DNA of 26,444 nt from Kitasatospora phosalacinea (GCF_000716545.1 NZ_JNWZ01000092.1:1-26444); one strand, 5' to 3'. Shown: positions 1-7,394, numbered from the stretch's first letter. Translations and numbers: made by a program. Notes: generated from the letters alone by a model not told the origin.

Positions 1-217
1 GGGTGCCGCCGGCCGGGGTGGGGGTGGGCAGCGGGATGGTGCGGGTGGCGCTGAGCGCGGCCTCCGGGAGCACCAGGTTGATGGAGGTCGCGAACGGGTC
101 TGCGGCGGGCGGGAGTTCGAGCGTCTGCTCCGGGGCGGGCGCGTTCGGGGGGAGTTTGAAGGTCTCCTCGGGGTCGTTCTCCGGCCCGTTCCCGGTCGTC
201 GATGCCACGTCAGCCAC
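1..217 (-). CDS. Hypothetical protein, N-terminal part only (runs off the left edge)
   Basis: I do not recognise this protein. The minus strand from a GTG at 217 is open to the window edge (72 codons), with C or G at most third positions, which supports real coding. The visible N-terminus begins VADVASTTGNGPENDPEE and is rich in Pro, acidic residues and Ala. It has no signal peptide or membrane segment, so it looks like a disordered leader of a larger protein. A second in-frame GTG lies at 208, preceded by GGTGG at suitable spacing, so the true start could be either. Upstream is a 168-bp gap with a hairpin behind the MFS gene, so this gene probably has its own promoter. Function unknown. Confidence 0.5.
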   Translation of the reverse strand, partial: MADVASTTGNGPENDPEETFKLPPNAPAPEQTLELPPAADPFATSINLVLPEAALSATRTIPLPTPTPAGGT

Positions 218-327
218 CGTTCGGTCACCGCCCCCGTCCGTCGCCCGCGCGACGCCGTGCCTGTACGCCGTGGTGTCCCGCACCACGCTTCGATCCCGGC
301 CACGATACGTGGTCCGCAGCCGGGCGG

Positions 328-366
328 GCCAGGCCGGGTCCCGGGCGGGCCGGCGCCCGGCCTGGC
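328..366 (-). terminator. Strong GC hairpin downstream of the MFS gene
   Basis: Perfect 11-bp inverted repeat: GCCAGGCCGGG (328-338) pairs with CCCGGCCTGGC (356-366), with a 17-nt loop. It starts about 20 bp past the stop codon of the minus-strand MFS gene. There is no U-tract, which is usual for actinomycete intrinsic terminators. Inferred from position and stem strength only. Confidence 0.5.
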
Positions 367-385
367 GGGCGTGCGGGTCGCCCTC

Positions 386-1684
386 TTACTGGACGTACTC
401 GGGTGATTCGGACGCGCGTCCGGGCGCGGGGCAGGAGCTGTCGGACGGGCCCCAGCCGACCGCTGGCCCCGGCTCGGACGCCGCTTCGGGCCCGGCCCGG
501 TGGCCGTACCGCCACGCGGTGGCGGCGGCGAGGAGGGCGACGGCGCCCCCGAGCACCATGACGGCGGCGGGAGAGGAACGGTCCACCACGAGGCCGCCGG
601 TGAGCGCGCCGAGCGACAGGGTCGCCTGGAAGGACGAGGTGAACAGCACCCCGGCCGCCTCGGGGGCGTGCGGGGCCGCGGCGAGGAACCAGTTGAGCAG
701 GCAGACCGGCACGGCGCCGTACGCCGCGCCCCAGAGCACCAGTACGACGGCGGCACCCGGGACTCCGGTGCCGAGCAGCGGGAGCAGCAGGGCCGAGGCG
801 CCGAGCAGGGTGGCCGCGGCGGTGAGGACCGGTCGCGGTGCCCCCGCCGCGCGACCGCCGGCCAGCACGTTGCCGAGCAGTCCGGCGGCGCCGTACACCA
901 GCAGGAGGCCGGTGATCGTGCCCGGTCCGGCGTGGGCGGTGGCCGCCAGGAGCGGGGTGACGTAGGTGTAGCTGCCGAAGTGGGCGAGCACGATCAGGAA
1001 GGTGACGGCGAGTCCGGTCCGGCCGCCCCGGGTGGCCGACAGCCCGCGCAGCGCGCCCGGGCCGGTGGCGGCCGGTGGGGGCAGCGGCGGGAGCGACACC
1101 AGCAGGGCGGCCAGGGTCAGCAGGGTCAGCGCGGCCATCACCAGGAAGGCGGCGCGCCAGCCGGCCAGCGAGCCGAGGAACACGCCCGTCGGTACGCCGA
1201 GGACGGAGCCGAGCGGGACGGCGGTGAAGAACACGGTGGTGGCCCGGCCTCGCCGGTGCTCGGGGACGAGCCGTGCGGCGAGCCCCGAGCCGATCGACCA
1301 GAACGCCCCGATGACCAGGCCGAGGACGACCCGCGCGGCCAGCACGGCCCAGTAGCCGGGGGCGAGCGCGTTGAGCAGGTCCGCCAGGGCGAGGAGCAGC
1401 AGCAGGCCGCAGAGTACGGTCCGGCGGTCGGCGCGCCTGGTCGCGACCGTCACCACCGGGGCGGCGACGGCGGCGACCAGGCCCGGGAGGGTCATCGTCA
1501 GCCCTGCGGTGCCGTCGGAGATCCGGAAGGTCTCGCCGATCGGGGTGAGCAGGCCGATCGGCAGGATCTCGGTGGTGACGAGGGAGAACACCCCCGTGGT
1601 GACGGCCAGCACGGCGGGCCAACCGCCTGGTCGGGAAGGCGGGTTCGGGCGGCGCGTGCCGGAGCGGCAGGCGGTGTCGGTCAT
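386..1684 (-). CDS. MFS efflux transporter, NepI/AraJ-like DHA1 family
   Basis: A 432-residue, 12-TM type major facilitator, the usual length for the DHA1 group. From about residue 22 it matches the pattern of E. coli NepI (purine ribonucleoside exporter) and related AraJ-type permeases. The first helix carries TEILPIGLLTPI, the TM2-3 loop has ATRRADRRTVL in the motif A position, then RVVLGLVIGAFWSIGSGLA, and TM5 has VPTGVFLGSLAGWRAAF. The family exports small molecules (nucleosides, sugars, drugs) with proton antiport across the cytoplasmic membrane. Substrate specificity cannot be read from sequence. The ATG at 1684 has an AGGA box about 9 nt upstream. It is a single gene: a hairpin follows and 190 bp of non-coding DNA precede it. 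No local regulator is adjacent. Confidence 0.9.
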   Translation of the reverse strand: MTDTACRSGTRRPNPPSRPGGWPAVLAVTTGVFSLVTTEILPIGLLTPIGETFRISDGTAGLTMTLPGLVAAVAAPVVTVATRRADRRTVLCGLLLLLALADLLNALAPGYWAVLAARVVLGLVIGAFWSIGSGLAARLVPEHRRGRATTVFFTAVPLGSVLGVPTGVFLGSLAGWRAAFLVMAALTLLTLAALLVSLPPLPPPAATGPGALRGLSATRGGRTGLAVTFLIVLAHFGSYTYVTPLLAATAHAGPGTITGLLLVYGAAGLLGNVLAGGRAAGAPRPVLTAAATLLGASALLLPLLGTGVPGAAVVLVLWGAAYGAVPVCLLNWFLAAAPHAPEAAGVLFTSSFQATLSLGALTGGLVVDRSSPAAVMVLGGAVALLAAATAWRYGHRAGPEAASEPGPAVGWGPSDSSCPAPGRASESPEYVQ

Positions 1685-1874
1685 GCCGGGGTCCTGTCCG
1701 TGGGTGGGCGGGTGTCACCACCGAGTCCACCAGCAGGGACGGGGCCGGTTCCGGCGTGAATCGGACCTCGACGTCCGGGGCGGGCCGCCGTCCTGTCACG
1801 GGGGTGTCCCAGCGGGTGGAAACCCCTTGGCCCCGACGGCAGTCGGCTGCACGCTTGTGCGCCTCCGGTGCCGG

Positions 1875-2525
1875 TCAGCGGCCCCATCTCCCCGCCGCCG
1901 TCGCCGACTCCAGCCCCGTCACGCCCGACTCCGCGCGTTCGCGGGCGAGTTCACCGGCCAGGGTGTAGCGGGCGGCGGCCTGCGGGGAGCGGGCGGCGTG
2001 GGCGGTGATGGCGTCGACGAGGACGGTGGACATGTCGAGGCGGGGGTGGTCGCGGTGGACCGCTTCGCCCTGGGCGTCGGTGAGGTGGGCGGTGTCGATC
2101 CCGAAGTCGGCGGTGACGCCGCGGCGGGTGAGGCGGGCCAGGGGGCCGCGGCGGTCGGCGATCTGGGCGGAGGAGTGCAGGGCGACGGCCTCCCAGACCT
2201 GGTCGACGGCGGCGGCCGGGTAGCCGTGGCGGGTGAGGAACGCGGCGGCGAGGTCGGCGCCCTCGATCTCGAAGCGGGCCCGGCCGGGGGTGCCGGGGGA
2301 GGTGCCGAGGTCGTGCAGGACGCAGGCGTGGAAGAGCAGGTCGTCGTCGTAGTCGGCGCCGGGGGTCAACTGCTCGTGGTCGGCGAGGAGTCGGGCGAAC
2401 AGGTAGCTGCGCACGCTGTGGTGGGCGACGGGCGGGCTGACGGCGGCCCGCAGGTGGTCGAGGGCGGCCGTGGCGACGGGGCCGGCGGGCAGCGCGGGGA
2501 TCAGCGGGGGGTGCGGTGTGCTCAT
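1875..2525 (-). CDS. HD-domain metal-dependent hydrolase family protein
   Basis: A 216-residue protein with a clear HD fold signature. H36 (VAHHSVRSYLFARLL), the H71-D72 pair in ACVLHDLG, and H117 (AVALHSS) are in the order expected for the metal site. The stretch RFEIEGADLAAAFLTRHG followed by VWEAVALHSS resembles the HD family that includes fungal cyanamide hydratase. That substrate is only a family hint; phosphohydrolase or hydratase chemistry cannot be decided here. The ATG at 2525 has GGAG only 2 nt upstream, tighter than usual, but no better in-frame start is visible. The gene is divergent from a GlxA-type regulator across 72 bp, so regulation by that protein is likely but inferred. Confidence 0.85.
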   Translation of the reverse strand: MSTPHPPLIPALPAGPVATAALDHLRAAVSPPVAHHSVRSYLFARLLADHEQLTPGADYDDDLLFHACVLHDLGTSPGTPGRARFEIEGADLAAAFLTRHGYPAAAVDQVWEAVALHSSAQIADRRGPLARLTRRGVTADFGIDTAHLTDAQGEAVHRDHPRLDMSTVLVDAITAHAARSPQAAARYTLAGELARERAESGVTGLESATAAGRWGR

Positions 2526-2597
2526 GGCTCCGACCGTACGGCGGCCGGACGGGCGACCGGCAGTGGCACGGGTGCCGTCGGCCGATAGGATCGTGCC

Positions 2598-3557
2598 ATG
2601 GAGTCGCCGTCGCGGCCGCACCGGGTGGTGGTGCTGGCCCTGCCGGGGGTGCTGCCGCTCGACCTGGGCATCCCCCTTCAGGTGTTCGGGAGTTGGCCGG
2701 ACGCGCCGTACGCGCTGGAGGTGTGCGCGGAGCGGCCGGGCCGGGTGCCGGTGCACGGCGGGCCGGACCTGTACGTGCCGGACGGCCTGGAGTCGCTGGC
2801 GGCGGCGGACACGGTGATCGTCCCGGGGTGCGCGGAGCTGTCGCCGCCCTCGCCGGAGGTCGGCGCGGCGCTGCGGGCGGCGGCGGAGCGGGGCGCGCGG
2901 GCGGTGTCGATCTGCACGGGCGCGTTCGTGCTGGCGGCGGCCGGCCTGCTGGACGGGCGCCGGGCCACCACGCACTGGCAGCACGCGGCGGCGCTGGCGG
3001 CGGCGTACCCGCGGGTGGCGGTGGATCCGAAGGTGCTGTACGTGGACGAGGGCGCGGTGCTGACCTCGGCGGGTGTCGCGGCGGGGCTGGACCTGTGCCT
3101 GCACCTGGTGCGCTCCGACCACGGGGCGCGGGTGGCCAACCAGCGGGCCCGGACGCTGGTGGCGGCCCCGCACCGGGAGGGCGGGCAGGCCCAGTACATC
3201 GACCTGCCGCCGTCCGCCCCGCCGGGCGCGGGCCTGGCCCGGCTGCACGAGTGGGTGCTGGAGCACCTCCACCTCCCGCTGTCCGTCGACGGGTTGGCCC
3301 GGCGGGCCGGGGTGTCGCGGCGCACCCTGATCCGCCGCTTCCACGCGGGGACGGGGCTGCCTCCGATGCGCTGGCTGCTGGAGGCGCGGCTGGCCCGGGC
3401 GCGGGAGCTGCTGGAGTCGACGGACCTGACGGTGGAGGCGGTGGCGCGCCGCTGCGGGCTGGGCACGCCGGGGAACGTCCGGGCGCTGTTCCGCGAGCAC
3501 GTGGGCGTCCCGCCGAGCGCCTACCGGGCCGCCTTCCGCCCGCCGCCACCGCCCTGA
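2598..3557 (+). CDS. GlxA-family transcriptional regulator (DJ-1/PfpI domain + AraC HTH)
   Basis: A 319-residue two-domain regulator of normal family length. Residues about 9-175 form a DJ-1/PfpI class I glutamine-amidotransferase-like domain: DTVIVPGCAEL, then the nucleophile-elbow motif SICTGAFVLAAAGLLDG with C106, and H126 in ATTHW. Residues about 212-312 are an AraC-type double HTH: SVDGLARRAGVSRRTLIRRF and LTVEAVARRCGLGTPGNVRALFREHVG. In this family the N-terminal domain is thought to sense a small ligand and the C-terminal domain binds promoter DNA. The ATG at 2598 has AGGA 9 nt upstream. Divergent orientation from the HD-domain gene suggests that gene, and itself, as targets. The 3' end converges on the S66 gene. 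Confidence 0.92.
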   Translation: MESPSRPHRVVVLALPGVLPLDLGIPLQVFGSWPDAPYALEVCAERPGRVPVHGGPDLYVPDGLESLAAADTVIVPGCAELSPPSPEVGAALRAAAERGARAVSICTGAFVLAAAGLLDGRRATTHWQHAAALAAAYPRVAVDPKVLYVDEGAVLTSAGVAAGLDLCLHLVRSDHGARVANQRARTLVAAPHREGGQAQYIDLPPSAPPGAGLARLHEWVLEHLHLPLSVDGLARRAGVSRRTLIRRFHAGTGLPPMRWLLEARLARARELLESTDLTVEAVARRCGLGTPGNVRALFREHVGVPPSAYRAAFRPPPPP

Positions 3558-3569
3558 ACCGCCTCCCCC

Positions 3570-3631
3570 GTGTGCGACCGCTCCCCGGAATCTCGGCAAC
3601 TCCCTTTCCGGTCAGGGGCGTTCTCGCACAC
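3570..3631. terminator. Possible bidirectional terminator between convergent genes
   Basis: GTGTGCGA (3570-3577) and TCGCACAC (3624-3631) are perfect inverted arms in the 92-bp gap between the convergent GlxA-type and S66 genes. Inside, CCCC and GGGG stretches can extend the pairing with bulges. The loop is long, so the call is tentative. Confidence 0.35.
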
Positions 3632-3649
3632 CGCCCCGCCCTCCGTGCG

Positions 3650-4693
3650 TCAGTAGGTGACGGTGATCCGGCGGGCCGGGCCGTCGACGCGGACGCGGCC
3701 GCCGTAGGGGATGACGAGCTGCGGTTCGGTGTGGCCGAGGTCGACGTCGAAGACGGCGGTGGCGTCGGGGGCGTAGGCGTCCAGGGCCTGCAGGACGGCG
3801 GCGCGCTGTTCGGCGCGGTAACGGGCGCGGGAGGGCGCGTCGTGGGGGTGTTCGAAGCTCCAGGCCATCGCGCGGCCGACCAGGACGGCGGGGAACTGCC
3901 GGAGCAGGCCGCGTTCGCCGAGGTTGCGGAGCATCCGGAACACCTCGGTGGCGGAGGGGAGTTCCTCGGAGGTCTCCAGGAGGAGCACGGCACCGGTGTA
4001 CTCGGCGACGGGGCGCAGCCGGTCGGCGGCGGCCATCCAGTGCAGGATCTCCAGGTTGCCGCCCCAGGTGGTGCCTTCGATCACGCGGTCGGGGCGGTGC
4101 CAGTGCCAGCCGGTGGCCGGCTCGGCGGCGGGTTCCCGCTCGAAGGTGGCCGGGTCCTCCCAGCGGCCCAGGACGGTGCTGGTGTCGGTGGCCTCGGCGA
4201 GTTCGTACTCGCCGCCGTCGAAGAGCGCGGCGCGCAGCGAGGCGGCGGTGCGGGGGTGGACGGCGTGCGGGCGGCCGAGCTGGGTCATCACGGCGGCGCC
4301 GTGGTAGGCGACGACGCCCTGGCGGTGCAGGAAGTCGAGCAGGTTGGTGTTGTCGCTGAAGCCGAAGAACGGTTTGGGGTTGGCGCGGATCAACTCGGCG
4401 TCGAGGTGAGGGATCACGGTGATCTGGTCGCTGCCGCCGATGGTCGCCATGACGGCGGTGACGGTCGGGTCGGCGAAGGCGGCGTGCAGGTCGGCGGCGC
4501 GTTCGGCGGGGGTGGCGTCGAGCTTGCGGGTGGCGGGGTACTCGACCGGTTCGAGGCCGAACTCCTCGCGCAGGCGGCGCAGTCCGAGCTCGTACGGGAG
4601 CGGGTAGGCGCCCGGGCCGGCGAAGCCCGGGGAGACGATGGCGATCCGGTCGCCGGGGCGGGGCTTGGGCGGGTACGTCGGCTGCTCTGACAT
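3650..4693 (-). CDS. S66-family peptidase homologue (LD-carboxypeptidase / MccF-like)
   Basis: 347 residues, the usual length for MccF-like S66 proteins. These cleave amide bonds of murein tetrapeptides (LdcA) or of peptidyl nucleotides such as microcin C (MccF) in the cytoplasm. Recognisable blocks are PRPGDRIAIVSPG near the N-terminus, TIGGSDQITVIPHLD (84-98), FGFSDNT (110-116), TTWGGNLEIL (208-217), VLLLETSEE with E240, and VDLGHTEPQLVIPYGG with H321. In characterised members the Ser nucleophile sits at position 5 of a GG-x-x-S motif. Here that position is Gln90 (GGSDQ), while Glu and His positions look intact, so the usual catalytic triad may be incomplete. The ATG at 4693 lacks a strong Shine-Dalgarno sequence. 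It is a single gene, with 101 bp of non-coding, repeat-containing DNA upstream. Confidence 0.87.
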   Translation of the reverse strand: MSEQPTYPPKPRPGDRIAIVSPGFAGPGAYPLPYELGLRRLREEFGLEPVEYPATRKLDATPAERAADLHAAFADPTVTAVMATIGGSDQITVIPHLDAELIRANPKPFFGFSDNTNLLDFLHRQGVVAYHGAAVMTQLGRPHAVHPRTAASLRAALFDGGEYELAEATDTSTVLGRWEDPATFEREPAAEPATGWHWHRPDRVIEGTTWGGNLEILHWMAAADRLRPVAEYTGAVLLLETSEELPSATEVFRMLRNLGERGLLRQFPAVLVGRAMAWSFEHPHDAPSRARYRAEQRAAVLQALDAYAPDATAVFDVDLGHTEPQLVIPYGGRVRVDGPARRITVTY

Positions 4694-4756
4694 GCCCGGA
4701 TGCTAGCCGCGCGGGCGGGCCGCCCACGACCGGATTTCGGCGCGGTGCGGCCCGGC

Positions 4757-4785
4757 GCGGTGCGGTGCGGTGCGGTGCGGTGCGG
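4757..4785. repeat. TGCGG microsatellite in an intergenic gap
   Basis: Five perfect TGCGG units (4761-4785) preceded by a partial unit, in the 101-bp non-coding gap between the S66 gene and the oxidoreductase gene. Looser GCGGT-like copies lie just before it. Such a 5-bp array may vary in copy number by slippage; no function is evident. Confidence 0.8.
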
Positions 4786-4794
4786 CGGAACCGT

Positions 4795-5742
4795 TCAGGA
4801 CCGGACGTCCAGCAGCGTCTTGCCGAGGGTGGCGCGGGATTCGATGGCGCGGTGGGCGTCGGCGGCGCGCTCCAGCGGGAAGCGCCGGCCGATCACGGGG
4901 CGCAGCCGGTGGGCGGCGGCCTCGGCCAGGGCGTGGGCGGTGGCGGCGCGGGTCCGTTCGGGGGTGGGGCGCAGGGTGAGGACGGTGAGGGCGCGGGCGG
5001 CGGCTTCGGCGGCCGGGAGGTCCGTCCAACTGCCGCTCGCCAGGCCGTAGCTGAGGATGCGGCCGCCCTCGCGGAGCAGGTCGGCGGCGGCCCGGCCGAG
5101 GGCGCCGCCGACGCCGTCGAGGACCAGGTCGACGGGGGCGAGGTCGCGGGTCCAGTCGGGCCGCAGGTAGTCGACGGTCTCGGCGGCGCCGAGTTCGGCG
5201 GCGAGGGCGAGTTTCCGGGGCCCGCCGGCCGCGGCCACCACGTGGGCCCCGGCGGTGGCGGCGAGTTGCACCAGCAGGGTGCCGACACCGCCGGCGGCGG
5301 CGGTGACCAGGACGCGTTCGCCGGGCGCGGGCGCGGCGGTCTCCAGCAGCAGGCGGGCGGTGCGGCCGTCGGCGAGCAGCGCGGTCGCGGCGTCCAGGGC
5401 GAGACCGTCGGGCACGACGTGCAGGCCGTCGGCGGGGACGGCGGCGAGTTCGGCGTACCCCCCGCTACCTCCGGTCGAGGAGACCACCCGCCGCCCCAGC
5501 CAGTCGGCGTCGACGCCCGGGCCCAGCGCGGTGACGGTGCCGCCGACGCCGTTGCCGGGGACCATCGGCAGGGCGGCGGTGAACGGCCCGAGCCCGGTGG
5601 CGCGGAACTGGGTCTCGACGAAGGTCAGATTGGCGTGCGCGACCTCCACCAGCACCTCTCCGGGCCCCGGGACCGGATCGGGCGCGTCCCCCGCCACCAG
5701 CACCTCGGGCCCGCCGAACTCCCGCAGCCACACCGCACGCAT
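4795..5742 (-). CDS. Zinc-independent quinone oxidoreductase-type MDR enzyme, probably NADPH-dependent
   Basis: A 315-residue medium-chain dehydrogenase/reductase of the quinone oxidoreductase (QOR/ζ-crystallin) branch. The N-terminal GroES-like half opens with MRAVWLREFGGPEVL and has PMVPGNGVGGTV. The cofactor-binding Rossmann half carries VTAAAGGVGTLLVQLA (147-161), the QOR-type AAxGGVG motif. I see no cysteine in the protein, hence no structural or catalytic zinc site. The family reduces quinones or activated enones with NADPH in the cytoplasm. The ATG at 5742 has GGAGG close upstream. A longer reading frame begins at 5802, but that codon lies inside the operator and promoter, so 5742 is preferred. 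A SoxR-type promoter immediately upstream implies induction by redox-active compounds. Confidence 0.9.
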   Translation of the reverse strand: MRAVWLREFGGPEVLVAGDAPDPVPGPGEVLVEVAHANLTFVETQFRATGLGPFTAALPMVPGNGVGGTVTALGPGVDADWLGRRVVSSTGGSGGYAELAAVPADGLHVVPDGLALDAATALLADGRTARLLLETAAPAPGERVLVTAAAGGVGTLLVQLAATAGAHVVAAAGGPRKLALAAELGAAETVDYLRPDWTRDLAPVDLVLDGVGGALGRAAADLLREGGRILSYGLASGSWTDLPAAEAAARALTVLTLRPTPERTRAATAHALAEAAAHRLRPVIGRRFPLERAADAHRAIESRATLGKTLLDVRS

Positions 5743-5787
5743 CACGCCTCCAGCCGTTCGCGGGCCGGCCGTTCCGGCCCGTCGCCC

Positions 5788-5818
5788 ATCCTCTGACCTC
5801 AAGCGGACTTGAGGTCAA
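5788..5818 (-). promoter_or_regulatory. SoxR box in a MerR-type promoter driving the oxidoreductase
   Basis: CCTCAAG-CGGA-CTTGAGG (5797-5814) is the 18-bp SoxR operator pattern; the symmetry extends to TGACCTCAAG/CTTGAGGTCA (5794-5817). Read on the minus strand, TTGACC (5818-5813) and GAGGAT (5793-5788) are separated by exactly 19 bp (5812-5794). This is the overlong spacer typical of promoters untwisted by MerR-family activators, with the operator inside the spacer. The predicted transcript starts about 40 nt before the ATG at 5742. SoxR is a [2Fe-2S] sensor of redox-active molecules; in Streptomyces it controls a small set of oxidoreductase and export genes. No soxR gene lies in the window. 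Confidence 0.85.
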
Positions 5819-5857
5819 GTCGGTGCCGCGTCACCGGTGGCTGCCAGGATGCCCACC

Positions 5858-6421
5858 ATGGACGTGGACGAGTTCTGGAGCCTGGTGGAGTGGAGCGCCG
5901 CGGGTGGCCACACCTGCGCGCGCACCGAACGGCTGACGGCGCGCCTGACCGAACTGCCGCTGCCACAGGTGCTGGAGTTCCAACTACGCCTGGACGAGGC
6001 CCGCGCTCCGCTGGACACTCCGAGCACCCTGGCGGTGGCGCAGGAGGTCATGCGCGGCCGGGTCAGCGACGACAGCCTGTGGTACTTCCACGCCTGGCTG
6101 ATCGGCCTGGGCCGCGCCGCCCACCGCCTGGCCGTCCACGAGCCGGACGCCCTCGCCGACCACCCCGCCTTCCGCCGACTGGCCGCGCTGCCGTACGCGC
6201 GGTGGGACGACCACGACTTCCCCGACTGGGAGACGCTCGACTACTGCGCCCACGACGCGTACGAGCAGCTCACCGGCGAGGAGGACGGCCTGGAGGAGGC
6301 GCTGGAGGCGATCGGGCACGACAGCCCGTGCAACGCCGAGTTCGACGGGCCGACGTGGACGCCGCAACAGCGGGCCGCCCGCCTGCCCCGGCTCACCGCG
6401 CTGTTCGCCGACGCGACCTGA
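5858..6421 (+). CDS. DUF4240 domain protein
   Basis: A 187-residue cytoplasmic protein, without signal peptide or membrane segments, that matches the DUF4240 pattern. It opens MDVDEFWSLVEW, followed by LTELPLPQVLEFQLRLDE and a WYFHAWLIGLG segment in the middle. The second half is acidic and Trp/Tyr-rich (YARWDDHDFPDWETLDYCAHDAYEQL). The molecular function of DUF4240 is unknown to me. The reading frame is open from a GTG at 5837 and an ATG at 5849. The ATG at 5858 is preferred because AGGA lies 9 nt before it and the family starts at this MD-x-x-xFW motif. It is divergent from the SoxR-controlled oxidoreductase, and its own promoter must lie in the same 115-bp gap. A 13-bp tandem array follows the stop codon. 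Confidence 0.82.
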   Translation: MDVDEFWSLVEWSAAGGHTCARTERLTARLTELPLPQVLEFQLRLDEARAPLDTPSTLAVAQEVMRGRVSDDSLWYFHAWLIGLGRAAHRLAVHEPDALADHPAFRRLAALPYARWDDHDFPDWETLDYCAHDAYEQLTGEEDGLEEALEAIGHDSPCNAEFDGPTWTPQQRAARLPRLTALFADAT

Positions 6422-6422
6422 C

Positions 6423-6487
6423 GACGCGCACTGAGGACGCGCACTGAGGACGCAACCCGACGACGCGCCCTGAGGACACGGCCGGAC
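6423..6487. repeat. 13-bp tandem repeat array after the DUF4240 gene
   Basis: GACGCGCACTGAG occurs perfectly at 6423-6435 and 6436-6448, with one mismatch at 6462-6474. Decayed units at 6449-6461 and 6475-6487 keep the same 13-bp phase. The array begins 1 bp after the stop codon and fills most of the 87-bp gap between two convergent genes. The period is not a multiple of three, so it is not a protein repeat. Confidence 0.8.
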
Positions 6488-6508
6488 GACGTGGCCTGGC
6501 GCGCCACC

Positions 6509-7327
6509 TCAGCCGAGCGCACGTTCGATCAACGTGCGGGTGAACAGCCTCGCCCGCTCGGCCCGTCGGGTCCGCTCCCCGGGGGTGAGGGTCGGCGGGA
6601 CGCCGTAGCGGCGGGCGGCGATGTCCTCGGCCAGGCCGGGCGGGGCGCCCAGGGCCGGGAGGCGGGAGATCGCCTCGCGCTTGGCGATCAGCCGGCCCTC
6701 GCACAGGGCGACGGTGGCGCGGACGGCGGTGACCGGGCCGTGGTCGACCCAGACGTCGCGCCGCCACGGGTCGGGACGGGCGGTGATCGGGTACCAGTAG
6801 TCGCGCAGGTCCGCCCGGATGTGGGCGTGCAGTTCGGCGTCGGTGACCGGCGGCAGCAGCACGCCGGGCCGCTCCCCCGCCAACACCGTTCCCCCGTCCA
6901 GCAGTTCGCGGCGGGTGACGGCCGTGACCGGGCGGTCCATCGGCTCGCCCTGGGCGAAGGTGAAGTGCGCGGCCGCCGCGTCGCCCAGCGCCCCGCCCGG
7001 CAGGTACGTGCAGTGCAGCCGCTCCGCGTCGGGCTCCTGCTCGATCAACTCCCGGTGCAGGGCGGTGATCCGGCCCCGCAGCGGCGCGTCCGGGGCGGCG
7101 GGCAGGACGGCGACCAGGTCGAGGTCGCTGCGCCCGTGCCGGTAGTCCCCGTACGCCAGGGAGCCGTGCACCCACAGGGCGCGCACCGGCACGAGGGCCG
7201 GCAGACGGGCCGCGAAGCGCGCCAACAGCGGTGCGGCCAGGGCGCGTTGGGCCGCGTCGGCGGCGGCCTGCTCGGCTGCGGGCAGGCGCGGCAGGTGCGG
7301 CAGGTCCGGGAGGGTCACACCGTCCAT
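6509..7327 (-). CDS. Nucleotidyltransferase-fold protein, aminoglycoside adenylyltransferase-like
   Basis: A 272-residue protein with a polymerase-beta-type nucleotidyltransferase core. WVHGSLAYGDYRHGRSDLDLVAVL (52-75) fits the GS-x(10)-D-x-D signature, with G55, S56 and metal-binding D68 and D70. The remainder (EHxxYxPG-like HCTYLPGG, then a helical C-terminal half with DYWYPIT and TVALCEGRLIAKREA) resembles the AadA/ANT(3'')-type and housekeeping nucleotidyltransferase families. AMP transfer to a small molecule is possible, but the substrate is unknown and resistance should not be assumed. The ATG at 7327 has its AGG directly adjacent. A GTG at 7318 has AGGA 8 nt upstream and may be the real start (269 residues). 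Divergent from the VOC gene. Confidence 0.85.
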   Translation of the reverse strand: MDGVTLPDLPHLPRLPAAEQAAADAAQRALAAPLLARFAARLPALVPVRALWVHGSLAYGDYRHGRSDLDLVAVLPAAPDAPLRGRITALHRELIEQEPDAERLHCTYLPGGALGDAAAAHFTFAQGEPMDRPVTAVTRRELLDGGTVLAGERPGVLLPPVTDAELHAHIRADLRDYWYPITARPDPWRRDVWVDHGPVTAVRATVALCEGRLIAKREAISRLPALGAPPGLAEDIAARRYGVPPTLTPGERTRRAERARLFTRTLIERALG

Positions 7328-7394
7328 CCTGGCACGGCCGGGCGGACGCGCCTGCGCCGCGGATCGCCGCACGCGCCCTACCGTCGGAGTGGCC

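Noticed and set aside
1951..3993. 680-codon minus-strand frame crossing three genes
   Set aside because: Pro/Arg-rich shadow of the S66, GlxA-type and HD coding regions; no start site or domain.
2516..4690. 724-codon plus-strand open frame
   Set aside because: It is antisense to or overlaps the HD, GlxA-type and S66 genes. Its translation is Gly/Val/Arg-rich low-complexity sequence with no domain, as expected for a shadow frame in high-GC DNA.
5743..5802. 20-codon N-terminal extension of the quinone oxidoreductase
   Set aside because: The upstream start lies inside the SoxR operator and the extension is non-conserved; the ATG at 5742 has GGAGG upstream.
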